Positions 11,465 to 23,138 of a stretch of DNA of 64,000 nt are shown in pieces. The stretch is taken from contig CM075764.1 in the NCBI GenBank assembly GCA_037974665.1, forward strand, positions 84,748,825 through 84,812,824, read 5' to 3'. This DNA is from Ehretia macrophylla. Taxonomy: Eukaryota > Streptophyta > Magnoliopsida > Boraginales > Ehretiaceae. The position numbers and the translations under genes were made by a program. The notes beneath the pieces are model-generated. The model had not been told where the DNA came from and made no database searches. It saw nothing but the letters and a program-made list of their open reading frames with translations. How positions within the stretch are numbered: the first letter of the stretch is position 1; each line of letters begins with the position of its first letter.

Positions 11465-14007
11465 TGTAACACCCCGATCCCTCTCGAGACCGGGAGTTTT
11501 ATCAATCAATCTAATCACAACCCAATTCCAAACCCGGTAAAATTTTTAGGGAAAGACGGACGGAGTCTCCCCTATTTTTAGGCAAAATGTAAATCCTGTA
11601 ATAGCATATAAGTGGACCAGCACCGTGTCCAACCATACAAACACCTCAAGGCCATCTGAGCCTTGTTTCTCATCAAATAAACACAACAATTATATTTATA
11701 CATTTCCAGTTTAAAAACTAACCTATCTCTTTTCATCTTTGACAAGAACATTCATGCTAGGCAATTAAACTATTCTAACCCATTCCATAAAATAGACTAT
11801 CATATCATTCTAATTCTTTTCCTTTGGACAATACAAACATGCAATGAAGTTAAACTATACTAACTGAACACATAAACCAGCTTATCATTCTACCTTAATT
11901 ACCTAGTTAAATTTAAATTACATTCTTTAATATTAAATACATATAATACATGAAAGCATACATCTTCACAACTTTGACAACTCAAGCCACATAGGTACGC
12001 AAGACAACTCTTTAAGCACGAACTTTCACGAAATCACGAACTTTCCAGCTAACATGGCATTTCCTAAAATGTGGTGGTGAGGAGTGAGTATACACAATAC
12101 GTATACTCAGTGAGGGCGAGACATATATCGAGGTGGAGAGAAAGAAGTTCGTGCAATGCAAATAGGTACAGCTAAGCAATATAATTGACAAGCAAGCATT
12201 CAATATAAACAATCAATACAATAACCAATTAATAAAAGCATTAACACAACCATTCAAAGCTATACCACACTCTGAAGGCTATGGTTCACTCGAGCGAGAA
12301 ATGTACCGATCATGACTTCGATGACTTTAACGATGACGCGCCGGCTCACCCACCTTATAACTTCCGTTAGAGTACTCCGGACATACTCTGTCAATTCTAC
12401 GACCCAAAACTCCCTGGGCGGCAACCCAAGCGAGAAAAGGGAATAGGACACGGAGCTAGAGCAACCAACACTAGCAACCCGAGGCTACCCAGAGAGGCCC
12501 ATCACTCACGCGCCTGACACTAATGCAATGCAATACGAGACATATAACGATAATCGAGCAAGGCACTGAAATGCAAGTCAATAACAACATGCGATACAAT
12601 AAGCAATTACAATCCATAAAGTAACAAGAACAATACTAACTAGCATTATCAACAATTGACATACAAATTCAATCATAATCAACTCTAACAAGCATAACAA
12701 GCAATATCAAGCATTCTATAGGCATTACACTATGAAAATACACAAAATCACAAAATGACCTCAACTTTCAAAATGCTACTACATTCAAACGAGCCACGAG
12801 TTTTGGAAACCGACTTCACCAATCCTCCTAGGTCACTATAAGGCACGTCTAAAGACCCCAAAACCCTACTTTACCCTAGAATTCACGCAAAGCCCCGATT
12901 TTTCCATTTGCTCGTTTGAACTACCGCTACCCTAACCAAACACCCAACCAACGCCATAATCACACCAAAAGTGCTTCCATGGCCTCCCGAGACAATGCCA
13001 TCACACAAAGAGATTAAATGCCATACTTGACCTAAACGACCCAAACTTTCACCAAGCTATTTTTCTCCGTTGTTCCATTACACAATCCAGTTAAACCACA
13101 CATTTAGGCATTCTAGCATATCTAGCACCTTCCTACATCAACACAACGCATAACGGAGCAACTTCATCGAAACGAGAGTTGACTATTCATAATTTACTAT
13201 TCAATTATCAATCTAAAATGCAAAATCGATATTCACTCACAGAAAATGCTAACAAGCTATAAATACATTTTCTACAATTGCTAGGGAACATTCTTTAAGC
13301 AACAAAACGGATAAAATAACAATCTACGCATAATTTTTAAAAATTAAAGTTTAGACGTAATATTTTCAAATGCGCAAATAACGATGAAAGCCTCACCTTA
13401 GCCACTACTAGACACTAGAAAGACAACGTTGAATGGCCCGGAAATGATCCTAAGCAAGCTCAAGTGAAGATTTGTTGATTTGTTTTGAAATTTTTTTCTT
13501 TCTTTTTCTCTTTCTTTTCCTCACGGCTTCAAGCCTTTCTTCTCATTGTTTTTTCATTTGTATTTTGCTTATTTAGGAAAAGATGACAAGAAGTCAAAGG
13601 TCAAAGATTCAGTCAACCCGCTAAACCAAAACAGCTATGCGCGACCTTGTGAAAACGACCATAACTTCTTCTAGAAAACTCCAATTCACGAACGGTTTGA
13701 AGCCTCAGAAACTAGACCCATTGAGCTTTCCAACCATATATAATTTGCTACCTAACTCTTCCCCAATTGGTTCAGATTTAATTCCAAAGTTGATCCAAAA
13801 TTTGACTAACTTAACATTGCATTTTTTTTATATTTCTAATCCCAAGTTTGCCCTTTATTAAACATTTCAAAAATTTTCACCTTGTCCTAGTTGGTCAATG
13901 TAGATGAAAAGTCAACTAGTTTGGTCAAAGAAGGTGAAAGGTCAATAAAATGCAATTTAAATGAACTTTAAATGCTATTGAATACATGCCAGGTTCGGGG
14001 TATCACA
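11465..14007 (-). mobile_element. Solo LTR 1 (gypsy), nested in element A 3' LTR
   Basis: A 2543-bp insert with ends TGTAACACCCCG and CGGGGTATCACA splits the LTR of A. The 5-bp target GTACA is duplicated exactly at 11460-11464 and 14008-14012. Read on the minus strand it starts TGTGATACCCCGAACC, like element G's LTR. Its shared LTR motifs (the TTCCCTTTTCTCGC word and the GAGTATAC/GTATACTC hairpin) also run on the minus strand. No primer site, purine tract or coding region is seen, so it is an LTR left by LTR-LTR recombination. Confidence 0.93.
12066..12108 (-). promoter_or_regulatory. Conserved LTR hairpin plus acceptor-like site (solo LTR 1)
   Basis: On the minus strand GAGTATAC/GTATACTC forms a perfect eight-pair stem (12086-12108), followed downstream by ACATTTTAGG. 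It is the same arrangement as at 3817, 18662, 35165 and 46281 with other stem bases. Confidence 0.5.
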
Positions 14008-14104
14008 GTACAGGTTATTTATCTAGTTCGCGTCACGTTCCGGCTTTGTCTTGGCAATGAGTCGGGGTCGGGGTGTGACAGGTTGGGGTGTGGGTCTCGT
14101 GCGG

Positions 14105-14395
14105 CTGTGTGTGGGGTTATGGGTGGGGAGTATGGTTTGAGTCTTTGAAATCTTGTCGTAGGGGATTGATAATATAAGCCACATTCTGCAAATAATACAC
14201 ATTAGCAGCAGTTCTAGAGAACCGATGTTAAAAGTGTGAGACTTTAGCAACGCTTCTTTAAAATCGCCGCTCTATGGTGGTATATGCGACGGTTTTATGA
14301 ACCGCCGCAAAAAATACAACAAAATTCATATTCTGCGGCAGTTTTAGTAACCGCCGTAAATAAAGGGTCGTTGATGACCCCTTTTTTGTAGTAGT
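14105..14395 (-). mobile_element. CACTA (En/Spm-type) terminal fragment
   Basis: On the minus strand the sequence starts CTACTACAAAAAAGGGGTC, close to the CACTACAAAAA terminus of CACTA elements. It continues with subterminal inverted units such as GCGGCGGTT...AACCGTCGC. Only one end is present and no transposase is visible. The terminus differs from the consensus, so the assignment is tentative. Confidence 0.55.
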
Positions 14396-14399
14396 AGTT

Positions 14400-15671
14400 T
14401 GTTCTTCTGTAGGAATGTGTTATATCTGCAGTTGCTTGGTTGTGACTTGTTTTCTAATGAAATGATAGCCTATTTCTATATGTTTTGTCCTTGCATGATA
14501 AACTGGATTTGATGCCAATGCTAGTGTTGAGATATTATCACACAATGGAGTAAGGCCTGAATAGACAACATGAAGATCATGCAATAAATAAGTGATCTAC
14601 TTGATTTCAGCTGCAGTTTGGGCTATAGCCCAATACTCAGATTTAGTTATATGGCTACTGTGCATTGTTTCTTTGAAGTCCAAGATATTAGATTTTGACC
14701 CAGATAGATGCATAAACCTATAGTGCTCTTTCTTCCCAAAGTGTCACTAGCCCAATCACTGTTTGAATAGGCTTAAGTGTGAATGAGCTAGGAGTGAATA
14801 GCAATCCATGATACAGTGTTCCTTTAATATATCTTAGTGTTCTTTTCAGTGCATTATAATATTTGTTGGTAGGATGATGCATATGTTTACAAATAGAGTT
14901 GACTATAAACTGAATATCAGGTCTAGCGATAGTTAAATACTGCAAAGCTCCCACTAGACTTTTGAAATTTGTAGGACCAGAGTATGGCAGGGAATCTGAC
15001 TGTGTTACAGGTGTGTATTTAGAGACTGTGGGTGTAGAACATGGTTTACACTCAAAGAGACTTGTTCTTTGAAGTAAATCTTGAGAATATTTAGTTTGAT
15101 GCAGTAAGAGATTGTGATTAGTTTGTGAGACCTCAATGCCTAGGAAATAGGACAATTGTCCTAAGTCTTTCATAGACAAAGAGGAACCCATGATCTCTAT
15201 AAGAGCTGATATAGTAGTGACTGAAGTTCTTGTGATGATGATACCATCCACATAGACCAAGAGTAGAATAAAATAGGTGGATGTCTTTTGAATAAAGAGA
15301 AAAATATCTGCTGAGCTACAAATGAAGCCATTTTTAAGGATAAATGAATGTAGCATAGAGTACTAAGCCTTGGGGGCTTGTTTAAGGCCATATAAAGATT
15401 TTTGAAGCTTGCAGACATGGGTTGGGTTTTGAGAATCCACAAAGCCTTGAGGATGTGTCATATAGACATGCTCATGAAGTTGACCATATAGAAAAGCATT
15501 AGAGACATCCAATTGCTTTAAAGGCCACTGATTTTGAACAGTAAGGGTGCGGACTACCCTAATTGTTTGATGTTTTACCATAGGACTAAAGGTCTCTATG
15601 TAATCTGGGCTCTCAGTTTGATGAAACCCTTTGGCTACTAGCCTAGTCTTATACATGGCTATATTGCCATC
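14400..15671 (-). pseudogene. Ty1/copia reverse transcriptase-RNase H pseudogene
   Basis: On the minus strand the product begins at SDGNIAMYKTRLVAKGF, the start of the copia RT. It continues through QLDVSNAFLYGQL, KLQKSLYGLKQAPKA and the active-site box LLVYVDG, then MKDLGQLSYFLGIEV and the connection region with ARPDIQF. RNase H fragments follow toward 14400 (ISWTSKKQ, AQTAAEIK, SNPVYHARTKHIEI). A stop near 15360, further stops in RNase H and a small deletion mark it as dead, and the active-site box has Gly for the second Asp. The upstream RT, integrase and gag are missing: the frame stops exactly where the copia LTR begins at 15672, so it was probably cut by that insertion. Confidence 0.88.
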
Positions 15672-18184
15672 TGATGGGAAATGTTATATCGTATGGATCA
15701 AATTTTATAAATAAAAGAATAAGGTAAAAACATACATGCATGGATTTTTAAAACGAATAAAGCATGAAATAGCTACTTGAACATCTAAAAAGTTCATAGT
15801 TTAATTATAAAAGCAATAAAGTTTTCATGAATACCTTTATTGCGAAGAACGAAACGAGAAAACTTCACATTTGTTGAAGAACTAGTTTTACATGCCTTGA
15901 AGAAGTTTTTGCTCCTTGACTCTGATCTTCCCCTCTATTCCAAATTCCTAGCTTAAGTGTTGATCAACTTGTGGGATTTGATCTTGAGAAAAAGAGAGAT
16001 CTCAATGGAAATGGTGCAATTGTAGAGCTTGGGGTAGAGACCTTTATATAGGTGAAAATATGCAAGGCAATCCCGTTTGAAAACAGAATCCAAAAGAGTA
16101 AAGGATTAAGAGTTTGTATTATCCTTTAATTCCATAATTAAATAGAAATCCTTTTACACCTTGAGTTCACACTCCCACACCAAACCAACCCCACCACACG
16201 CATAACCCCCTTTTGGCTGCCTAGCTCACACGTGAGCTTGCCTAGGGACGCCTACCATAGCTCGTGGCACAGCCTATGTGCTATAATTCAATTAAATTAA
16301 TTAATTCCAATTAATTCCAAAAATCCAAATATAATCTACCATTTAAGAATAGAACTTTTTTCCAAGCTTGGAAAAACTATCTTAAATATTTAGTAACCTT
16401 TAGACTTTAATTAACTAATTAATTATTTAATAATTATTTAATCCAAAAATCTACCAATAATCAAAAATAGAAATTATTTTCAAAATAGAAAATTCTATTT
16501 ATGATTTCTAATTGTCAATGGATTAAATCATCTCTTCAATTTAGTAATTCTTTATTTAGTAAATATACTTATAAGGTAAATGGCTAGAAGGGGGACCAAA
16601 GACATAATTATCCTTCCACTGAAAATAAAAAATATTCTCGCTAGTCTCATAGCAATATTTTGCTATTTTAACCTTAGTCTATTCCACTAAAAGACAATGA
16701 CTGCACTCCAAGATAATTATTGTATGAACAGGAGTTAGTCAATAATATATAACGCTCAGTCTTTAGACCAACTAAGTGATAATGACCACACTGCCCCTGT
16801 GACGCCCGAGCTTTTTGCCTTGCATTAACTTACTGTTGCACCCATTATTTGCGCATTTCCTTATGTGCTTTATTAATTGTCTTCTTTAGCTACTATTCAC
16901 TCTATTTTTAAACTGCACTATATTAGTGAATTAGCAATTTTATTAAATCATATTAATTGTTAAAAGAACGGGAAAAATGTGTCTTTGTGCGATTAGCATT
17001 CAGAACCCTCGTCTAGAAAATGTTTTTAGCAAACTAGGAATAGTGTTACGTAACTAACTTAGAGTTTTAATTAACTAGCATACATTTCTCACTTTAGGCT
17101 CGTTTTTAAGCTATCAACGCTCAATTTAGTGGACCACTAAGCACCTAACTTGACCCCATTTATTATATACTCAAAACACAACACACATTAACTCATAAAT
17201 AGCAAAACAAAAAAAAGGAAGTAGTGAATAGTGCCCAGGAACCCGACAGCCCTCTCTTGTACTTGGGGTAAATTTTTCATCTTCAATTATTCATTTCAAG
17301 CCAAGCCAAGCTTGGAGTACATAGTTTCAGGTGTTTGCAAGCTTCCCGTGAGCTCCTTCGCGTATTGGTGAGGGATTTCATGACTTTTTGTGCATTTTAA
17401 AATAGTTGCTATTTTCTTAATTTGTTAGAAATGTGTTCCAATGCTACTGTAATGCTTACCTATGCTATTATACCTTGTATATAAGTGCTAGAGAATGTAT
17501 TTAAGCCTTTAGTTCACATTTTAAATGGTTAGAATCGTTAATTTAATTTATGAGGTGAATAGTGACGAAATTCTAGTGTTTTGTGTAATTGTGCGTATTA
17601 GCTTGATTCAATGCTTCTAATAGATGCCTTAGGTGCTAATGAATGTAGTCTAATAACCCCGTGCATTTGAATTGCTTTAAATTTGCTTAGAACGTGAATT
17701 AGCCGACTTTAACAAAGGGATTTCGGGGTTAATGCGAATCCGGGTAGATTCGGGCTTCACTTTTAGTGTTCTTAGGCTATCTAGGTGCTATAGAAACTTT
17801 GCTAACCCTTGTTTGAAGCTTGGTTGAGGTATGTGTAGTTCAAGGCTATAAGAGGGAAAATAGGAATTTCGGGGTAATTGCGGGTAATTGAACGAATTTG
17901 TGGATTGTAAGGGTACCTTAAGGGTTAATTAGGAGATTGGTATAGCCTTCCCTCGAATTGGAATCCTTAATATGAGTTTGGACGAAAAACGGACGGAATT
18001 ACAAAGGGGTTTAAGGGTAAATTCGACTGTCACTTGCATCTAAGACCTTGGCATGTCTCTATATGTGTTTAAATGTGATTTCAAGTTATTTTGAAGCTTT
18101 TGGTAGGGTTCTAAATGTAACTTGGATTTTCTCCTTTGTAAACCTCTTATTTGCTTATTGAACTGCTTCTAATCTATCTGTTTC

Positions 18185-18210
18185 GAGGTCAACCTACTTT
18201 GTTGATCCTC
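18185..18210 (+). promoter_or_regulatory. CTACTTT-loop hairpin (solo LTR 2)
   Basis: GAGG-TCAAC pairs with GTTGA-(T)CCTC around an invariant CTACTTT loop. See the matching sites at 10592, 24527, 34708, 41977, 42521 (minus) and 45780. Confidence 0.5.
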
Positions 18211-18661
18211 CCACGTGTTATTGCTTATAATATTATTGATATCTTGTCATTGTTAAGTGCATTGCATAGTGGTTGTGCAACCATAGTGTCAGGGGCGGAT
18301 GTGTTGAATATCGGCTGGACGGCAGAGGGCTTGCCAGTGGATATTCAAACTCCGTGCCCTGGTCCCTCATTCGCCTATTCTGAAGATTTTCAGGGGATGT
18401 TGGGTCGTAGGATTATCGAGGTACATCTGGAGTACACCCACTGAAGTGTTTGGGGTTATGCCGGCTTATCGTGATCGTGATCGTGGTTCATGGATCGTGA
18501 ATGAAGACCAAGTGAAGATTGTAGTTTAGGGGTTATGTTAAATGTATCCTTTTTAATGTGTGGTTATTTAAGATATTGTTGTTTCTTGAATTGTTTAATT
18601 ACTATTATTGTTTAACTGTATTACCTGTTGCATTACACGCCCCGGGACCTTATCCCTCACT

Positions 18662-18702
18662 GGGCAACAGTATTGCTCATACCTTGATATCATGTTTCAG
18701 GA
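18662..18702 (+). promoter_or_regulatory. Conserved LTR hairpin plus acceptor-like site (solo LTR 2)
   Basis: GGGCAA/TTGCTC stem at 18662-18678 (one G-T pair), then ATGTTTCAGG and GCTGAGG. It has the same layout as in the other gypsy LTRs. Confidence 0.5.
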
Positions 18703-19995
18703 AGTGCTGAGGGTGATCCCCAGCTAGTTGAGGTGGTAGTGGAAGAAGAAGAAGTTTAGGCTGAGCCTTTGCCCTAGTTGCTTTGTGTTTGTTGTTTAAG
18801 GTGGATGTGCCTTCTTGTTATTACATGGCGTACTTGTACTGCTATAGCATGATCTATTTTTTGGCCTTAGGGCTATGTATATTCTTGTAGTTGCAAGTTG
18901 AAAGATAGTTGGTTGTAGTGATAGCTTTGAGATACTATGGCTTGTAATAACTTTTAATTCTTCTTTTAGTTCTTGCATGCTTGGGGTGTGTATGTTAGTT
19001 GTATATTTGGTTTCAACTTCTGAGATTGTTCTAATGTTAATTTAGAATGGTATGATGAATGAATTTATGAAGTTGTTAAGTTGGTTACATACTTGTGTGA
19101 ATCTGAACTTTCGTTCGTTTCCTGGCTTGGATGGCCTTGAACCTTGGTATTTTTAACTATAAAAGCTTGTTTTAGTATATTGTGGCTATTTTGAGCATTT
19201 ACAGGTTTCCAAAATGTCTGCGGTACAGAGAAGACTCTGTCCGTTTATCGGGTCCAGACTTAACCTTTAGCGTGGGGTTGGGTCGGGGCGTTACAGCCCC
19301 TCTATACTCATTCATAGCCAAGACAAGTTCACTGATTGTACTATCACCTCTTTGACTACATCTTACTCCTTAGAACCTCTAACCTATAATCTAACCATCC
19401 TCCAGAAGTTATCCACTTGACCACGGGAGCAACCCACAAGTGTAGCAACTAATACATCATGTATTACTGTGCGCACAGATTCAGGATGATCAACCTGGAT
19501 CATTCTAAGGGAGTGATTATTGTATTGATTCCTTATTACATATGCATGTCCCTTCTAACCAAGTCTAGACACCCAAACCACAGAGCTGTTGGCCCATATA
19601 TAAGATCTCACGCATAGTGACTGAAAGTGCAAGAACTTGACTTCGTCAAGTCATCCACATATGCTCAAGATTAAGAGCACTGGCCTACTTAGAAGCTTGT
19701 AGGTATAGGTGACCTCCTTCTTTGATAGCACTTATTTAGAGTACCACGCCTACAGTGGCTTGTCCAATGCATACACATGCATAAGTAAAGTAAGTCTGGA
19801 ACCCTATCCATGACCAAGGCAGATCACCCTACTGTAAAGGGAACTTATTCACAATAACTTCTACTATAGTAGAGTGCCCAACTCTACTACTTAGTTATAG
19901 ACTAAATAGTTCTGCTTAACAAGTAACCATGACTTAGACCTTCTGTACGTAATCACCACGTACCTAAGTCAACACTTGAAGCAAGGACCTTATAT

Positions 19996-20020
19996 TCACA
20001 CATACACACACATACACACA

Positions 20021-20057
<37 letters not shown>
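19996..20057. repeat. CA-rich run followed by (TA)n microsatellite
   Basis: Repeated CACACATA units pass directly into about 17 TA dinucleotides, inside the reverse copia LTR. Confidence 0.9.
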
Positions 20058-20060
<3 letters not shown>

Positions 20061-20119
20061 ATCAACTGTATAAGAGATAAACATGCTCATGAAAGTAAGA
20101 TGACAATAATTATTCATTG

Positions 20120-20640
20120 CAAACATCCAGATATATCAATGGGGTTCCATTCTAAAATCAATTGGTGCCAGGTGAAGTAGTACATGATCTTATTAGGTGG
20201 TCCTAAAGTTTTTGATTTCGATGTAGGACAAGTGTATATTCTAACATTTCACATCACGTGTGACTTGATAGGGGTAACACGTGGAAGATTGAACATATTA
20301 GCGACACACGTTGAAGATTAAATACAAGTGTGACCTAATTTTGAGATGAGTCACACATGGACACGCGTGGAATATAACATACTCGGAAGAAGATTGAACA
20401 CATGTGTGATATAATTTGAGAAGGGTCACATGTGGATGAACGCGTGTAGAAGATGACACATGTGTAAGATAAATAAGACTAGACCATAGGCCTAACTTTG
20501 ATACTATATTAAGAATCATGTAGTTCTATCCTAAAACCAATTGGTGCCGGTAGAGTAGCCCACGATCTTATAATAAGGTAGTCTTGAAATTTATGATTTT
20601 TTATGTGGAAAAAGTGTATATTCTAACATGTTTGTCAAAT
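20120..20640 (-). repeat. TRIM-like pair of short direct repeats
   Basis: On the minus strand two copies of about 120 bp begin TGTTAGAATATACACTT (at about 20635 and 20243). They share CACCAATTG.TTTTAG.AT.GAAC. The first copy is followed by TAGTATCAAAG at about 20500, close to a Met-tRNA primer site. A spacer of about 250 bp is rich in repeated CACACGTG-like words. The layout resembles a terminal-repeat miniature retrotransposon. Its relation to the adjoining copia LTR is unclear, since the second copy may instead be that LTR's start. Confidence 0.45.
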
Positions 20641-20649
20641 ACGATAAAA

Positions 20650-21753
20650 ATCAAAGATTAATTAGGGTATTAACTCTTTAAAAAAAAAGGTATGTTAAAT
20701 ATCCCTATTTTGAGCTCAAGTGTATCCCATTCAAGTACTTTTAAATGTTAGAAGAATCAAAGAAGTTATGTTAACTAGGGTAGAAACTTTTCACAAATTT
20801 TTCTTCCCTAGTGGTTCTAGCATGATGGCTTTTTCAGTTTGATAGGTTTTATGTGAAGTGATCAAATCCCCTTTGCTGGTGCAAGGCCAAAACAACTTGT
20901 CACGTGAACTCAATTTTGAGAAAGGAATTTTCTAAATGATAATGGTAGCCTCTTGCGTAGATAAGGATGATAAATATGAGTAACTCATGATTAATTTTAC
21001 TGGTCCTAGATAGAAATGTAAACGAAAAGCCTACACGAAAATTCGTATATATGTTGTTTGTACAATGTAACTTGCACGAACAATAAACTAACACGACAAA
21101 TAACCTATTTTATAATTAATATTGTCAAGTTTAATTTCAATTGGAAGAATCTAAATGTGAATGGATAAGACTCACACCCTAAATCTCATGAGATTTAGTA
21201 TAGTTCCAATAATGGATCTGTTTATAACGTTATAATATTATAACCGAGATCTAACGGTTATAAATTATTGATACAATTATAATTAAATATTCTGATCAAT
21301 TCACAATCATTGTATCTTGTTCACAATAGTATGATATCTTTATAGTATGATATCTTTATGCATACTTCCGGTAGTTCTTTTCAAGTTGGTTATACAATCA
21401 AGCATTCCCTGCATGAGGATATGCTTTTATATTGAATGACATTTTGACGGGCTTGTGCTTATTCTCGTCCATGTTTTTCGATTGCGTCTAGCTGGTAGAT
21501 TAGTAGAAGTAGTATTAGTGGTTAAAAATTCTTTTTCTGTGTGAAACAATGATTTATACATGAAGGACATGATCAGTGGAGGATCCACATTATTTGCTAT
21601 GGATTGTACGACTATTACTGGTTAACTGATTAAAATACTTCAATATTTTCAGACTGTAAAATTATTAATCCTTATCATTTTATAAATTTTGACTTTTAGA
21701 ACCATCTTAACTCATGAAATGATAAGACACCAATTGAGAGAATGTTCTCATTA
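20650..21753. other. Unassigned AT-rich sequence
   Basis: No convincing gene or element. Short open frames here are AT-rich and resemble nothing I recognise. Confidence 0.5.
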
Positions 21754-21761
21754 AAGAATCT

Positions 21762-22514
21762 AGGGTAAATGGCACACTTGTTTCCTGTGGTTTTACTTAT
21801 GTGCACACTTGTTTCATGTGCTTCTTCAAGTTGCTCGTTATCCCCTATAGTTTTAAAAAGTGTACATACGTCCTCTTCTATCAACGCGTCGTTAGTTTAT
21901 TTAACAGAACTGATATTTCACTATTATGCCCTTTTATAAACACGAAGAAACGAACATTAAAATCAAACAAAACATATACACATACAATTAGGGCTTGAAA
22001 CACACTTTACATGTAAACACCAAAATCCCCAAGTTCCCTTAATTGAAAAAACAATTTCTTGGCTATTGTTGTTGTTGCTTGAAATCAACATGAACACTCT
22101 TCATATAAAATCAAACATGAAAATTTTACATATGTGGTAGTGTATCAATATCAACAACAGATGATCATAATCAAGATTCCAAAGAGAATATGTGGGTTGT
22201 ACCTTTACTCTTCACTTCAACAATATAAATTTTACATATGTGGTGGTAATGAGATGATTGTTGTATTACAAAGTGAATATGAGGGCTTTTTCACCTAAAA
22301 CAATGTACTTTTAAGTGGATATCAGATAAATGTCATCACAGCTTCGCAAGCATCGAGCATGCGCTCCAATCTCGGTTAAGTTTGATGAAAATCATGACGG
22401 AAGAGGCCTGCGTGTACATGTTTTAAAACCACAAAGAGGTTATAGCAACTTAAATAAGTACAAGGAGCAAACGTGCACAAAAGTAAAATCACAGGGAAAG
22501 TGTGTCGTTTACCC
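21762..22514. mobile_element. Second foldback GGGTAAA element (Mutator-like)
   Basis: The left end GGGTAAATGGCACACTT matches the reverse complement of the right end, GGGTAAACGACACACTT. The match continues about 120 bp (for example GTGGTTTTACTTATGTGCAC against GTGATTTTACTTTTGTGCAC). AAGAATCT is duplicated at 21754-21761 and 22515-22522. The 753-bp element has no transposase. The GGGTAAA terminus is shared with the foldback element at 276. Confidence 0.82.
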
Positions 22515-22522
22515 AAGAATCT

Positions 22523-22967
22523 GTTTACCTAACACTATCACTCTCTTTCATCTTGGCTTGCACGAAAGTAAAAACTATAGCAAACGTGAAACCAAAACAT
22601 TAGAATAAAGGGTTAATAGAAACAAATACACCGCTAATGCAGCATTAGATATCGGATGCATAAGAGAAAAATTCTTCATATCTACGTCTTTTTATTTTTA
22701 TTTTTATTTTCTGCAAGTAAGATATCAACCTTATAGCATACATATAAGAAAGTCAGTTGATACAACTTCAACCAAATATTCCTCTTACTTTTGGAAGACC
22801 CTAAAAGCAAGAATTAAGTAGTACATCTACGGTGACGCCATAGAGTTCTAGGAAGAAGAAATTTTTGCTTTCATCATTTTCATACTCAAGGATGAATACA
22901 TTTTCACAATTAATTAAGTTATATCTTATTTTGAATTTACTAATGGTTTTTTGGATGATCTTCAATT
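22523..22967. other. Unassigned sequence before element F
   Basis: No gene or repeat recognised. Confidence 0.4.
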
Positions 22968-23138
22968 TATTAGATATGGCTTGAATTCCAAGACTAATCA
23001 GATACTGAAGATAACTAGAAGTATAATTAGAGTCAAAGTACTATAGAGTATATGAATCATATTCTTAGTGGAATTAATAATTATAATCTATAAATAAGAC
23101 TACCTGAGTTGACTTTAGTTGTCACACACCACAAGGTG
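22968..23138 (+). repeat. Element F 5' LTR, first part
   Basis: Starts TATTAGATATGGC, matching TGTTAGATATAGC of the 3' LTR with the terminal TG changed to TA. It is broken at AGGTG by element G and resumes at 47592. Confidence 0.85.

Larger units (their letters stand above)
3401..14080 (+). mobile_element. Element A: Ty3/gypsy chromovirus-type retrotransposon, 5'-truncated
   Basis: The element is defined by a direct repeat: 3401-4300 matches about 10628-11459 plus 14013-14080, with LTR end motifs ...GCGACA and ...GTGACA. A Met-tRNA-type primer site, gag-pol and a purine tract lie between. The 3' LTR is complete apart from a nested solo LTR. The 5' LTR has lost about its first 1.5 kb at the junction with the LINE. 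Gene order gag-protease-RT-RNase H-integrase, with an integrase tail that continues into a chromodomain-like segment (KIAMVKLLL...EEST.ELRDQM), points to the Tekay/Del group of chromoviruses; that placement is inference from motifs. Confidence 0.9.
9129..14080 (+). repeat. Element A 3' LTR, split by a solo LTR
   Basis: It begins TGTAAAACCCGG after the purine tract and ends GGGGTGTGACA at 14080. Removing the nested insert and one copy of its target duplication leaves about 2.4 kb. Inside are a 20-bp-spaced ACGTG array (9232-9296), a CA-rich stretch (about 9460-9550), a purine-rich stretch (about 9553-9605), two CTAY-loop hairpins (10484 and 10592), a 71-bp tandem duplication with a GC-rich palindrome (10148-10270) and the hairpin/acceptor motif at 11049. 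Confidence 0.88.
16798..19295 (+). mobile_element. Solo LTR 2 (gypsy), nested in the copia LTR
   Basis: A 2498-bp insert starts TGTGACGCCCGAG and ends GGGGCGTTACA, with GCCCC duplicated exactly at 16793-16797 and 19296-19300. It has no primer site, purine tract or gag-pol. It carries the CTACTTT-loop hairpin at 18185-18210 and the second hairpin at 18662-18678 in plus orientation. Confidence 0.93.
15672..20243 (-). mobile_element. Reverse-oriented copia LTR, split by solo LTR 2
   Basis: On the minus strand this matches the LTR of element D. Shared text includes GGTCCTTGCTTCAAGTGTTG, AAGGTCTAAGTCATGG, GAGACTAGCGAG and ATGTCTTTGGTCCCC, in the same order and spacing. It ends ...CCCATCA at 15672, right against the RT pseudogene. 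No primer site follows, so it is probably a solo LTR. The other end is uncertain: about 20120 if it starts where the match to D ends, or 20243 at TGTTAGAATATACAC. A TATA-like CCTTTATATAGG lies at 16041-16052. No clean target duplication was found. Confidence 0.75.
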
